The notes: generated by a model from the letters alone, not told the origin. A DNA stretch of 14,750 nt from an uncultured Lachnospiraceae bacterium (GCA_945485625.1 CALYSH010000010.1:1-14750), one strand, 5' to 3'; positions 7,787-14,746 are shown, counted from the stretch's first letter. Numbers and translations are program-made.

Positions 7787-7832
7787 ATATTCTAATTATA
7801 AGGAATTCCAATATACGGGGGGATAGAGGGAT

Positions 7833-9053
7833 ATGGATAAATTAGCGCATAGAAAAGCCAAGTGCCTGGTACAGGTTTTGGACGGACAGGGAAATCCTTT
7901 GAAGAATACGCGGATTTCGATGAAACAGAAGAATCATGAGTTCCTGTTTGGATGCGGTGCTTTTGATTTTCTGGAATATACGGCGGACACCGGCGGGATG
8001 CCAAAGGATTTTCTACAGGATCGGATTGATAAATGGCTTGCATTATATAATTACGGAACGATTCCTTTTTACTGGGGCGGTTTCGAACCGGAGGAAGGAA
8101 AACCCCGGACAGAAAGCAGAATGCGGGCAGCACAGTTTTTGAAGGAGAAGGGTGTAGCTGTGAAAGGACATCCACTGTGCTGGCATTCGGTATGTGCAGA
8201 CTGGCTGATGAAATATGATAATGAAACCATTCTGAAAAAACAGCTGGAACGGATTCACAGGGATGTTACACAGTTCAAGGGAACGGTGGATATGTGGGAT
8301 GTAATCAATGAGGTGGTCATTATGCCCGTCTTTGATAAATATGATAATGCGATTACCCGTATCTGCAAGGAAACGGGACGGGTGAAGCTGATTAAGGAAA
8401 CCTTTCTGGCGGCCAGAGAGTCCAATCCGAATGCGAAGCTTCTGCTGAATGATTTCAACACCTCCATGTCTTATGAAATCCTGATAGACGGATGCCTGCA
8501 GGCAGGAGTTCCCATTGATGTAATCGGGATTCAGTCCCATCAGCATCAGGGCTATTGGGGGAAGGAAAAACTGCAGGAGGTTTTGGACCGTTTTTCACAC
8601 TTTGGGCTTCCGATTCACTTCACAGAGAATACTCTGGTGTCCGGTGACCTGATTCCTGCACATATTCAGGATTTAAATGATTTCAAGGCGGATGAATGGC
8701 CCAGCACGCCCGAGGGAGAAGAACGTCAGATGAAGCAGACAGAGGAAATGTATCGGATTCTGTTTGAAAATCCCCATGTGGAAGCCATAACAGGCTGGGA
8801 TTTTACGGACGGAGCCTGGCTTGGAGCACCCAGTGGTGTTCTTCGGAAGGACAATACAGTAAAACCGGTTTATAATCGGCTTCTGGAATTAATAAAAGGG
8901 GAATGGTGGACCAATGCGGAACTGCTTACCGATGAAGAGGGAAGAACCTGTGCGGAAGGTTTCAAGGGAAGCTATATTCTGGAGAGCAATGGCCGCTATG
9001 CGGCAATGACGTTATCCGCTAATGTGAAGGAACAACAAATCGTGATGGTATAA
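7833..9053 (+). CDS. GH10 endo-1,4-beta-xylanase, cytoplasmic type
   Basis: This 406-aa glycoside hydrolase family 10 enzyme is predicted to cleave beta-1,4-xylose chains by a retaining mechanism. Visible motifs: FLFGCGAFDF near the N-terminus (usually start of the barrel), GHPLCWHS at residues 112-119, WDVINE with the acid/base Glu160, GIQSHQH near 230, HFTEN with the nucleophile Glu265 (the family usually shows TELD), and the ITGWDFTDGAWLG segment. A C-terminal stretch after residue 350 (GEWWTNAELLTDEEGR) looks like a small beta domain. Residues 5-35 (AKCLVQVLDGQGNPLKNTRISM) also look beta-rich. There is no signal peptide, anchor or carbohydrate-binding module, so it should act inside the cell on imported xylo-oligosaccharides. 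A purine-rich GGGGGGATAGAGGG precedes the ATG. It is divergent from the AraC gene and has no downstream partner gene. Confidence 0.93.
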   Translation: MDKLAHRKAKCLVQVLDGQGNPLKNTRISMKQKNHEFLFGCGAFDFLEYTADTGGMPKDFLQDRIDKWLALYNYGTIPFYWGGFEPEEGKPRTESRMRAAQFLKEKGVAVKGHPLCWHSVCADWLMKYDNETILKKQLERIHRDVTQFKGTVDMWDVINEVVIMPVFDKYDNAITRICKETGRVKLIKETFLAARESNPNAKLLLNDFNTSMSYEILIDGCLQAGVPIDVIGIQSHQHQGYWGKEKLQEVLDRFSHFGLPIHFTENTLVSGDLIPAHIQDLNDFKADEWPSTPEGEERQMKQTEEMYRILFENPHVEAITGWDFTDGAWLGAPSGVLRKDNTVKPVYNRLLELIKGEWWTNAELLTDEEGRTCAEGFKGSYILESNGRYAAMTLSANVKEQQIVMV

Positions 9054-9054
9054 A

Positions 9055-9073
9055 TTCCCTTTTGATTAGGGAA
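9055..9073 (+). terminator. Weak hairpin after the xylanase gene
   Basis: TTCCCT (9055-9060) and AGGGAA (9068-9073) form a 6-bp stem with a 7-base loop right after the stop codon. No T-run follows on the plus strand, so it is a poor terminator. Confidence 0.25.
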
Positions 9074-9081
9074 AAAAGGAC

Positions 9082-9110
9082 TTTACATCTGAGACAAAAA
9101 GGTGTACAAT
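9082..9110 (+). promoter_or_regulatory. SigA promoter of the T-box-thrS unit
   Basis: TTTACA at 9082-9087 and TACAAT at 9105-9110 are 17 bp apart, 5 of 6 matches in each box. Predicted transcription start is near 9117, at the 5' end of the T-box leader. Confidence 0.85.
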
Positions 9111-9116
9111 AGGAGA

Positions 9117-9376
9117 ATGACAGAGAAGAATAGTAAAGCGTTGATGAGAAGAGTACATTTCTTTGGAGCCTCAGAGAGGGTTGCCCGATAAATCGGAGCT
9201 GAAAGCAACCCGGTACAAGAAGATATGGAAGACCACCTCGGAGCGGCCCCAATTCGGCACGTGTGGCTTACGTTACAAGCCTTTCGAGTGGCAGAAGCAA
9301 TTCTGCAACGAGGGTGGAACCGCGTATCGTTTTTTACGTCCCTTGCAATAGAAATATTGCAGGGGACTTTGTTTTT
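9117..9376 (+). ncRNA. T-box leader (threonine-specific) of thrS
   Basis: This is a tRNA-sensing leader RNA that lets transcription pass into thrS when uncharged tRNA-Thr accumulates. The diagnostic T-box sequence GAGGGTGGAACCGCG is at 9310-9324. The stem I apical region carries AGAGAG with GGTTGCCC and GCTGAAAGCAACC. On the 3' side of stem I the sequence GAAG-ACC-ACCTCGGAG places ACC at 9232-9234 as the specifier codon, which matches a threonine tRNA with anticodon GGU. GCAACGAGGG (9305-9314) can pair with CCCTTGC (9340-9346) as antiterminator, competing with the terminator at 9338. The approximately 260-nt length is normal for the class. The 5' edge follows from the promoter. Confidence 0.95.
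9338..9376 (+). terminator. T-box-controlled terminator
   Basis: GTCCCTTGCAATA pairs with TATTGCAGGGGAC (13 bp with one G-T wobble, loop GAAA), followed by TTTGTTTTT. This is the off-state structure of the T-box leader. Confidence 0.93.
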
Positions 9377-9420
9377 GTGAGTGAAAGAGGAACAAAATGA
9401 AAAATATGGGAGGTAAAACA

Positions 9421-11388
9421 ATGAAGATTACACTGAAGGATGGCTCTGTAAAGGAATATGCAGAGGCAAAAAGAATTTTTGATATCGCACTGGATATCAG
9501 TGAAGGTTTGGCGAGAGCAGCATGCTGTGCCAAGGTAAACGGTGAAGTGGTGGACTTGAGAACCGTGGTAGACACTGACTGTGAGCTGCAGATTTGCACT
9601 GCAAACGATGAGGAGGGTTTGGCGACTATTCGGCATACCGCATCCCATGTACTTGCTGAAGCAGTGAAGAAACTGTTCCCCGATGCAAAGCTGACCATCG
9701 GCCCCAGCATTGATACCGGTTTCTATTACGATTTTGAACATGCTCCTTTCTCCAGAGAGGATTTGGACAATCTGGAAGCTGAGATGAAGAAAATTATCAA
9801 AAAGGGAGAGAAGCTTGAACGTTTCACACTCTCCAGAGATGAAGCAGTGAAGTTTATGGAGGAGAAGGGAGAACCCTACAAGGTTGAACTGATTCAGAAC
9901 CTGCCGGCAGATGCGGAGATTTCCTTCTACAGCCAGGGTGAGTTTACCGATCTCTGTGCAGGACCTCATCTGATGAGTACCAAGGGAATCAAGGCATTCA
10001 AGCTGACCTCCTCATCCATGGCTTACTGGCATGGTGATTCCAGTAAGGCCCAGCTGCAGCGTATTTATGGTACCGCATTTAATAAGAAGGAAGAACTTGA
10101 GGAGTATCTGGCATACTGGGAGAACGTAAAGAACCGTGACCACAACAAGCTTGGTCGTGAGATGGAGCTTTTTACCACGGTTGACGTGATCGGACAGGGC
10201 CTGCCGCTTTTGATGCCTAAGGGTGCAAAGATTATCCAGACCATGCAGAGATGGATTGAAGATCTGGAAGATAATGAGTGGGGCTATATGCGTACCAAGA
10301 CTCCTTTGATGGCAAAGAGTGACCTGTATAAGATTTCCGGACACTGGGATCATTATAAGGACGGTATGTTTGTATTTGGTGACGAAGAGAAGGATAAGGA
10401 GGTATTTGCACTTCGGCCCATGACCTGCCCGTTCCAGTACTATATTTACAAGGCAAGCCAGAAGTCCTATCGCGATCTTCCCTGCCGTTACAGCGAGACC
10501 TCTACTCTGTTCCGCAACGAGGATTCCGGTGAGATGCATGGACTTACCCGTGTTCGTCAGTTTACGATTTCCGAGGGACATCTGATTGTCAGACCGGACC
10601 AGATGGTAGACGAGTTCAAGGGATGCCTTGCTTTGGCAAAGCATTGCCTGGAAACTCTGGGTGTTCTGGAGGATGTAACCTTCCGGCTTTCTAAGTGGGA
10701 TCCCAACAATCGTGAGAAGTATATTGGTGAGCCTGAGGTCTGGGAGGAAACTCAGGGCCATATCAGGGATATCCTGACCGAGCTGAATATTCCGTTCTAT
10801 GAGGCAGAAGGCGAAGCAGCGTTCTACGGTCCCAAGGTAGATATTAATGCAAAGAATGTTTACGGCAAAGAGGATACCATGATCACGGTTCAATGGGATG
10901 CTTTATTGGCAGAACAGTTTGATATGTACTATATTGATCAGAATGGTGACAAGGTACGTCCCTACATTATTCACAGAACCTCCATGGGCTGCTATGAGAG
11001 AACCCTTGCCTGGTTGACCGAAAAGTACGAAGGTAAGTTCCCTACCTGGTTGTGCCCTGAGCAGGTACGTGTGCTTCCGATTTCCGAGAAGTATGCCGAA
11101 TATGCAAAGAAGGTTGCTCAGTCTCTGAAGGCAGACGGTGTCAGAGTGACTGTTGACGAGCGTTCAGAGAAGATTGGATATAAGATTCGTGAGGCAAGAT
11201 TGGAAAAGATTCCTTACATGCTGGTTGTGGGCCAGAAGGAAGAGGAAGAGGGAAAGGTATCTGTAAGAAGCCGTTTCTTAGGTGATGAAGGTATGAAGAA
11301 TCTTGCAGATTTTACAAATGATATCTGCCGTGAAATCCGAACCAAGGAAATCCGTAAGGAAATGGTTGCAGAAGAAAACAATAAATAA
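9421..11388 (+). CDS. thrS: Threonyl-tRNA synthetase
   Basis: This cytoplasmic class II synthetase attaches threonine to tRNA-Thr. The protein is 655 aa, full length. Domain order: TGS domain (1-60, KITLKDGS...), the editing domain with HxxxH (H72/H76) and CAGPH (C179/H183), the class II catalytic core with the three zinc ligands C336 (MTCPF), H387 (SEGHLIV) and H518 (IIHRTSMG), and the C-terminal anticodon-binding domain from about 545 (WLCPEQVRVLP). The start at 9421 is chosen because GGGAGGT lies 6 bases ahead and the N-terminus then matches the family; an in-frame ATG at 9397 with a weaker AGAGGAAC would add 8 residues. It is under the T-box leader upstream. Its stop codon is directly followed by the 158-bp folded element. 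Confidence 0.98.
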   Translation: MKITLKDGSVKEYAEAKRIFDIALDISEGLARAACCAKVNGEVVDLRTVVDTDCELQICTANDEEGLATIRHTASHVLAEAVKKLFPDAKLTIGPSIDTGFYYDFEHAPFSREDLDNLEAEMKKIIKKGEKLERFTLSRDEAVKFMEEKGEPYKVELIQNLPADAEISFYSQGEFTDLCAGPHLMSTKGIKAFKLTSSSMAYWHGDSSKAQLQRIYGTAFNKKEELEEYLAYWENVKNRDHNKLGREMELFTTVDVIGQGLPLLMPKGAKIIQTMQRWIEDLEDNEWGYMRTKTPLMAKSDLYKISGHWDHYKDGMFVFGDEEKDKEVFALRPMTCPFQYYIYKASQKSYRDLPCRYSETSTLFRNEDSGEMHGLTRVRQFTISEGHLIVRPDQMVDEFKGCLALAKHCLETLGVLEDVTFRLSKWDPNNREKYIGEPEVWEETQGHIRDILTELNIPFYEAEGEAAFYGPKVDINAKNVYGKEDTMITVQWDALLAEQFDMYYIDQNGDKVRPYIIHRTSMGCYERTLAWLTEKYEGKFPTWLCPEQVRVLPISEKYAEYAKKVAQSLKADGVRVTVDERSEKIGYKIREARLEKIPYMLVVGQKEEEEGKVSVRSRFLGDEGMKNLADFTNDICREIRTKEIRKEMVAEENNK

Positions 11389-11546
11389 TTGTAACTATTC
11401 AGAACCTCATTCGCAAAACCGCTGCTGCGCAGCTTCCCTTTTGCTCATGTGGTTACTTCGCCATATAAATTTTCCAAAATATTTTATGTCATGCAAGCAT
11501 GACTCAAATATTTATGGAAAATTTGCATGGTTCTGAATAGTTACAA
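11389..11546. repeat. 158-bp MITE-like folded element with 18-bp terminal inverted repeats
   Basis: The ends TTGTAACTATTCAGAACC (11389-11406) and GGTTCTGAATAGTTACAA (11529-11546) are perfect inverted repeats. Between them are two further hairpin modules. Module one is GCAAAA (11413-11418) with TTTTGC (11439-11444), enclosing GCTGC-TGC-GCAGC at 11421-11433. Module two is CCAT..AAATTTTCC (11461-11475) with GGAAAATTT..ATGG (11516-11530), enclosing GTCATG-CAAG-CATGAC. The whole can fold as a three-way junction. ATAA flanks both ends (11385-11388 and 11547-11550), a possible 4-bp target duplication, though weak in such AT-rich DNA. There is no coding capacity. It may also end the thrS transcript. 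Together with the flank to 11673 this is a stretch without genes. Confidence 0.7.
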
Positions 11547-11629
11547 ATAATTTTAAAAATTCTGCCAAGTGAAAAATATGCGGATTGTTTCATAAAAACA
11601 GGGCATACTGATTTTATAGTGCCAAAGAT

Positions 11630-11659
11630 TTGCAACATATGCAGTATCTGTGGTATTAT
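11630..11659 (+). promoter_or_regulatory. Possible promoter of the DUF1540 gene
   Basis: TTGCAA (11630-11635) is 18 bp from an extended -10, TGG-TATTAT (11651-11659). The predicted start would fall inside the ribosome site at 11662-11668, which leaves an unusually short leader, so the assignment is uncertain. Confidence 0.35.
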
Positions 11660-11673
11660 AGAAGGAGGTTAAA

Positions 11674-11988
11674 ATGGCAGATTTAAAATGTGCGGCAACA
11701 AATTGTACCTACAACGAAGACAATTATTGCAGTAAGGGCGATATCATGGTGGGAGGAAAGCATGCGAATACCAGCGATGCGACCTGCTGTGAAAGCTTCC
11801 GCAAGAGAGGGTGTAACTGCTATACCAGCTCAGTGGCTCATCCCAGCAAGACAATCAGCATTGATTGTGAAGCGGACAAATGCGTTTATAACAGCAATTA
11901 TAAATGCGTTGCAGAACATGTGGATATTTCCGGAGTGAAGGCGAAGGAAAGCATGGAAACCGCCTGTGCCACATTTAAAGAACGGTAA
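11674..11988 (+). CDS. DUF1540-domain cysteine-rich protein (two repeats)
   Basis: This 104-aa soluble protein has no signal peptide and consists of two copies of a cysteine motif. Copy one (about residues 5-43) reads CAATNCTYN...CSKGDIMVGGKHA...TCCESF. Copy two (about 64-102) reads CEADKCVYN...CVAEHVDISGVKA...ACATF. This C-x4-C-x-yN...C...I-x-V-x-G-x-x-A...C-x-t-F pattern matches DUF1540, common in Clostridia and some sporeformers. The cysteines suggest a metal site, which is inference. A near-perfect AAGGAGG lies 5 bases before the ATG. The HD-GYP gene starts 92 bp later on the same strand and may be cotranscribed. Function is unknown. Confidence 0.88.
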   Translation: MADLKCAATNCTYNEDNYCSKGDIMVGGKHANTSDATCCESFRKRGCNCYTSSVAHPSKTISIDCEADKCVYNSNYKCVAEHVDISGVKAKESMETACATFKER

Positions 11989-12080
11989 ACGATAACGTGG
12001 CTTTTGTGAGCCGGAATTCCGAACAGGGAGTTCCGGCACATAAAAGAAAGACCGCTATATGGGCGGTAGAAGGGCTACAT

Positions 12081-13265
12081 ATGAATTTCTCCAAAAACAT
12101 AACCGCAGAGTACCGGGTACTGGCGGATAAACGAATTGCATCCACCTGTAGAATTGCCATCGCTTTTATGCTGGCAATTGCAATCATTAATGCCTTCGGT
12201 GTTTTTCACATTGACCCACTTGCGCTGAATGTAGCGGTAGGTATATCCAGTGTGGGCTTTTTTCTGCCGACTCTGGTGTATGACTTTCTGAAGGTTCACG
12301 AAAACTGGATCCGATATTTTATAATGCTTGTAATGGTGCTGCAATCCGGTCTGCTGTATGTGGTATTGTCCTACCATGTGATACTGATGCTGATTTTTCC
12401 CCTTTTGCTCTCCTGTTTGTATAATGAAACGAGGTACGTAGTTTATACTACTTTTTTGGAGATCCCCATGATTCTGGGAGCCCATCTTATTGCCTATTAT
12501 ACCAAAATCGTACCGGATGAACCACTGCAGACCCTGCGGGAAGTTCTTTTGTACGGCGTTGTTCCCCGTACACTGCAGATTTTGGGATATGCGGCGGTGT
12601 GCTATTATATCTCTGCCCGTCTGCAAAGCCTGTTAAACACGATTCTTCAAAAGAATCAGGAGCTGTACGAAGACCAGGAGACGATCCTGACCTCTCTGGC
12701 AGAAATTGTGGAGTCCCAGTCAAAGTTTACCGGAGAGCATGTACGTATGGTGTCAGAGTATACTGCGATTCTTTGCAGAGGGCTTGGATATTCCGAGGAG
12801 GAGACCTGGAAAATCAGTCAGGCCTCCAAATTGCACGATGTAGGGAAGATCATATGTCCTTTGGAAATCCTGGACAAACCCGGGAAGCTGACGGAAGAAG
12901 AATTTGCTAAGATAAGAAAACACACGGAGCATGGATGCCAGATTTTGGGGAATGCACCGGGTGAACTTCTGCAGATTGCCGCCATAATCGCGGAGCAGCA
13001 TCATGAACGATGGGACGGAACAGGATATATGGGCTTAAAGGGAGAGGAGATTCATCCTTATGCACGGGTGGTTGCCCTGGCTGATGTATATGATGCGTTT
13101 GCCAGTAAGAGACCCTATAAGGAACCATGGCCGGAAGAGAAGATTTATGAGAAAATCGTATCCCAGAGAGGAACCGCTTTTTCGCCCGAGGTTGTGGACA
13201 TATATATTGCTCACAGAGAGGAGTTTGCGGCAGTTCGCCGGAATATAGAACAGAATGAAAAATAA
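12081..13265 (+). CDS. Membrane HD-GYP-domain protein (putative c-di-GMP phosphodiesterase)
   Basis: This 394-aa protein has about six hydrophobic segments between residues 22 and 185 (for example IAIAFMLAIAIINAF and ILMLIFPLLLSCL), with no recognisable extracellular sensor. A helical linker (195-225) leads to an HD-GYP domain. The domain shows LHDVGKI with H252/D253, HTEHGCQIL, and HHERWDGTGYMGLKGEEI at 307-324. The family hydrolyses the second messenger c-di-GMP. The canonical GYPxGLxG is here GYMGLKG: the proline is gone and the loop is one residue shorter, although the metal-ligand histidines and aspartates are kept. The start at 12081 follows AGAAGGG and is preferred to a GTG at 11997, where no ribosome site is seen and a hairpin would lie inside the gene. 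Activity is likely but not certain. Confidence 0.87.
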   Translation: MNFSKNITAEYRVLADKRIASTCRIAIAFMLAIAIINAFGVFHIDPLALNVAVGISSVGFFLPTLVYDFLKVHENWIRYFIMLVMVLQSGLLYVVLSYHVILMLIFPLLLSCLYNETRYVVYTTFLEIPMILGAHLIAYYTKIVPDEPLQTLREVLLYGVVPRTLQILGYAAVCYYISARLQSLLNTILQKNQELYEDQETILTSLAEIVESQSKFTGEHVRMVSEYTAILCRGLGYSEEETWKISQASKLHDVGKIICPLEILDKPGKLTEEEFAKIRKHTEHGCQILGNAPGELLQIAAIIAEQHHERWDGTGYMGLKGEEIHPYARVVALADVYDAFASKRPYKEPWPEEKIYEKIVSQRGTAFSPEVVDIYIAHREEFAAVRRNIEQNEK

Positions 13266-13283
13266 AAAAGATTGAAAAAAGGA

Positions 13284-13312
13284 TTGACATATAGAAGTCG
13301 GCATGGTATTAT
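13284..13312 (+). promoter_or_regulatory. SigA promoter of the infC-rpmI-rplT operon
   Basis: A perfect -35 TTGACA (13284-13289) is 17 bp from TATTAT (13307-13312), which also has the TGG extended -10 context. Transcription should start near 13319. Confidence 0.9.
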
Positions 13313-13318
13313 ATGTGA

Positions 13319-13456
13319 GCATGTGATATGCGAAACAACCAAGCAGAGTATCCACTCTCACCTTACGGCAAAGGGGCTTGTAAGCGTTAATAACTTTTCA
13401 GGTTATGTTTTATGCTGAGAAATTATAGTGGATAGCTGTGCTATTCACTTTTTTTA
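13319..13456 (+). ncRNA. infC-rpmI-rplT leader (L20-leader-like attenuator)
   Basis: This leader sits where Firmicutes carry the L20 autoregulatory RNA, in which free L20 causes early termination before infC. TATCCACT at 13349-13356 is fully complementary to AGTGGATA at 13427-13434, which is the 5' arm of the terminator, so the two pairings exclude each other. Local hairpins include CTTAC...GTAAG (13362-13384) and ATAAC...GTTAT around 13390-13405. L20 as the ligand follows from family knowledge; the exact 23S-like binding site was not identified. Confidence 0.78.
13427..13455 (+). terminator. Attenuator terminator before infC
   Basis: AGTGGATAGC (13427-13436) pairs with GCTATTCACT (13440-13449) around the loop TGT, with one G-T wobble, and runs into seven Ts (13449-13455). 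The T-run ends only 2 bases before the infC ribosome site. Confidence 0.9.
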
Positions 13457-13470
13457 TGGAGGGCAAAACC

Positions 13471-13977
13471 ATTAGCGATTTAATGATTAACGAACAGATA
13501 AGAGACAAAGAGGTACGTGTGATTGGCGAAGAAGGCCAGCAGTTGGGTATCATGTCTGCAAAAGAGGCTCTGCAGCTTGCTGAGGAAGCCGGAGTGGATT
13601 TGGTAAAGATTGCCCCTACCGCAAATCCTCCTGTTTGTAGAATTGTTGATTACGGTAAGTTTAAGTACGAGCAGCTTCGCAAGGAGAAAGAAGCGAAGAA
13701 GAAGCAGCATGTTATCGAGGTGAAGGAGATTCGTCTTTCCCCCAATATCGATACCAATGATCTGAATACGAAAATTAATGCTGCACGCAAGTTCTTAACC
13801 AAGGGTGACAAGGTCAAGATTACCCTTCGCTTCAGAGGTCGTGAGATGGCACATATGAATAGCAGCAAACATATTTTGGATGATTTTGCTACCAGCCTTT
13901 CCGATATTTCTGTAGTGGAGAAAGCACCGAAGGTTGAAGGCAGAAGCATGACAATGTTTTTAACTGAGAAGCGATAA
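13471..13977 (+). CDS. infC: Translation initiation factor IF-3 (ATT start)
   Basis: IF-3 binds the 30S subunit, prevents early 50S joining and checks the start codon and initiator tRNA. The protein is 168 aa, normal size. It has the N-domain (INEQIRDKEVRVI...), the helical linker KYEQLRKEKEAKKKQ and the C-domain (EIRLSPNIDTNDL..., FRGREMAH). The start is placed at ATT 13471: GGAGGG (13458-13463) is 7 bases ahead and the N-terminus becomes ISDLMINEQIR, matching other IF-3 proteins. Upstream GTG 13438 and ATG 13456 lie within the terminator or ribosome site. The rare start codon is conserved in infC and lets IF-3 limit its own translation. It begins the operon with rpmI (47 bp later) and rplT. 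Confidence 0.96.
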   Translation: MSDLMINEQIRDKEVRVIGEEGQQLGIMSAKEALQLAEEAGVDLVKIAPTANPPVCRIVDYGKFKYEQLRKEKEAKKKQHVIEVKEIRLSPNIDTNDLNTKINAARKFLTKGDKVKITLRFRGREMAHMNSSKHILDDFATSLSDISVVEKAPKVEGRSMTMFLTEKR

Positions 13978-14024
13978 GTCGCAGAAGTTAAAATAGAGTA
14001 TGATTATTTAGGAGGAAATCAGTT

Positions 14025-14222
14025 ATGCCAAAAATGAAGACAAGCAGAGCAGCTGCAAAGCGTTTTAAAGTGACAGGAACCGGTAAGCTTAAGAGAAGCA
14101 AAGCTTACAAACGCCATATCTTAACCAAGAAGACTACCAAGACGAAACGTAATCTGAGAAAGCCTGCTATGACAGATGCAACAAATGTTAAGAACATGAA
14201 GAAGATTTTACCCTATTTATAA
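14025..14222 (+). CDS. rpmI: Ribosomal protein L35
   Basis: This 65-aa, very basic protein of the large ribosomal subunit starts with MPKMKTSRAAAKRFK and contains RSKAYKRHILTKKTTKTKRNLR, typical for bL35. GGAGGAAA precedes the ATG. It is the middle gene of infC-rpmI-rplT, 24 bp before rplT, and is expected to share the leader-based L20 control. Confidence 0.97.
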   Translation: MPKMKTSRAAAKRFKVTGTGKLKRSKAYKRHILTKKTTKTKRNLRKPAMTDATNVKNMKKILPYL

Positions 14223-14246
14223 GTCTGGTAAGGAGGAGAAGAGACA

Positions 14247-14603
14247 ATGGCAAGAATTAAAGGTGGCTTAAATGCTAAGAAGAAACATAATAGAATTTTA
14301 AAGCTTGCAAAGGGCTACAGAGGCGCTAGAAGCAAACAGTACAGAGTTGCTAAGCAGTCTGTTATGAGAGCACTCACCAGCTCCTACGCAGGTAGAAAAG
14401 AGAGAAAGCGTCAGTTCAGACAGCTTTGGATTGCACGTATCAATGCAGCAGCTAGAATCAATGGTCTGTCCTACAGCAAGTTTATGTACGGCTTGAAGCT
14501 TGCAGGTGTTGATATGAACAGAAAGATGCTTGCTGAGATGGCAGTAAATGATGCAGAGGGCTTCAAGACTCTTGCAGAACTGGCAAAGAGCAAAATTGCT
14601 TAA
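14247..14603 (+). CDS. rplT: Ribosomal protein L20
   Basis: This 118-aa protein is full length for bL20, an early 23S rRNA assembly protein and the known repressor of its own operon in Firmicutes. The N-terminal half is a long basic extension (MARIKGGLNAKKKHNRILK, GYRGARSKQYR), followed by the globular part (QLWIARINAAARINGLSYSKFM). AAGGAGGAG lies before the ATG. It is the last gene of the operon and is followed by hairpins at 14610-14670. Confidence 0.98.
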   Translation: MARIKGGLNAKKKHNRILKLAKGYRGARSKQYRVAKQSVMRALTSSYAGRKERKRQFRQLWIARINAAARINGLSYSKFMYGLKLAGVDMNRKMLAEMAVNDAEGFKTLAELAKSKIA

Positions 14604-14609
14604 TGAAAC

Positions 14610-14645
14610 ATATAGGAAAGCATTTTTACAGAAGCTTTCCATATA
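14610..14645 (+). terminator. Hairpin after rplT
   Basis: GGAAAGC (14615-14621) pairs with GCTTTCC (14634-14640), extended by ATATA on both sides. No T-run follows at once. A second imperfect hairpin, AGGACGCT-TTC-AGCGCCCT at 14653-14671, follows with CTTCCT and may be the main stop. Confidence 0.45.
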
Positions 14646-14675
14646 ATATAAAAGGACGCTTTCAGCGCCCTTCCT

Positions 14676-14746
14676 GCAGATATAGTTCATCGGTAGAATG
14701 CTAGCTTCCCAAGCTGGAGAGGCGGGTTCGATTCCCGTTATCTGCT
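14676..14746 (+). tRNA. tRNA-Gly (anticodon CCC)
   Basis: The acceptor arms GCAGATA (14676-14682) and TATCTGC (14739-14745) pair perfectly. The D stem is GTTC/GAAT. The anticodon stem CTAGC/GCTGG encloses the loop TTCCCAA, anticodon CCC at 14708-14710. The T arm is GCGGG-TTCGATT-CCCGT. The discriminator is T and CCA is not encoded (TACA follows). It reads GGG glycine codons. Confidence 0.95.

Noticed and set aside
10012..10893. Long open frame (293 codons) on the minus strand inside thrS
   Set aside because: It lies wholly antisense to a conserved gene, has no ribosome site and no recognisable motif; it is a by-product of thrS codon use.
12010..12036. GCCGGAA...TTCCGGC hairpin between the DUF1540 and HD-GYP genes, considered as a terminator
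   Set aside because: No T-run follows on either strand; it may be an mRNA structure, but I cannot assign a role.
14642..14647. TATAAT considered as the tRNA-Gly promoter -10
   Set aside because: No -35 exists at 16-18 bp spacing and the box sits in the base of the hairpin after rplT.
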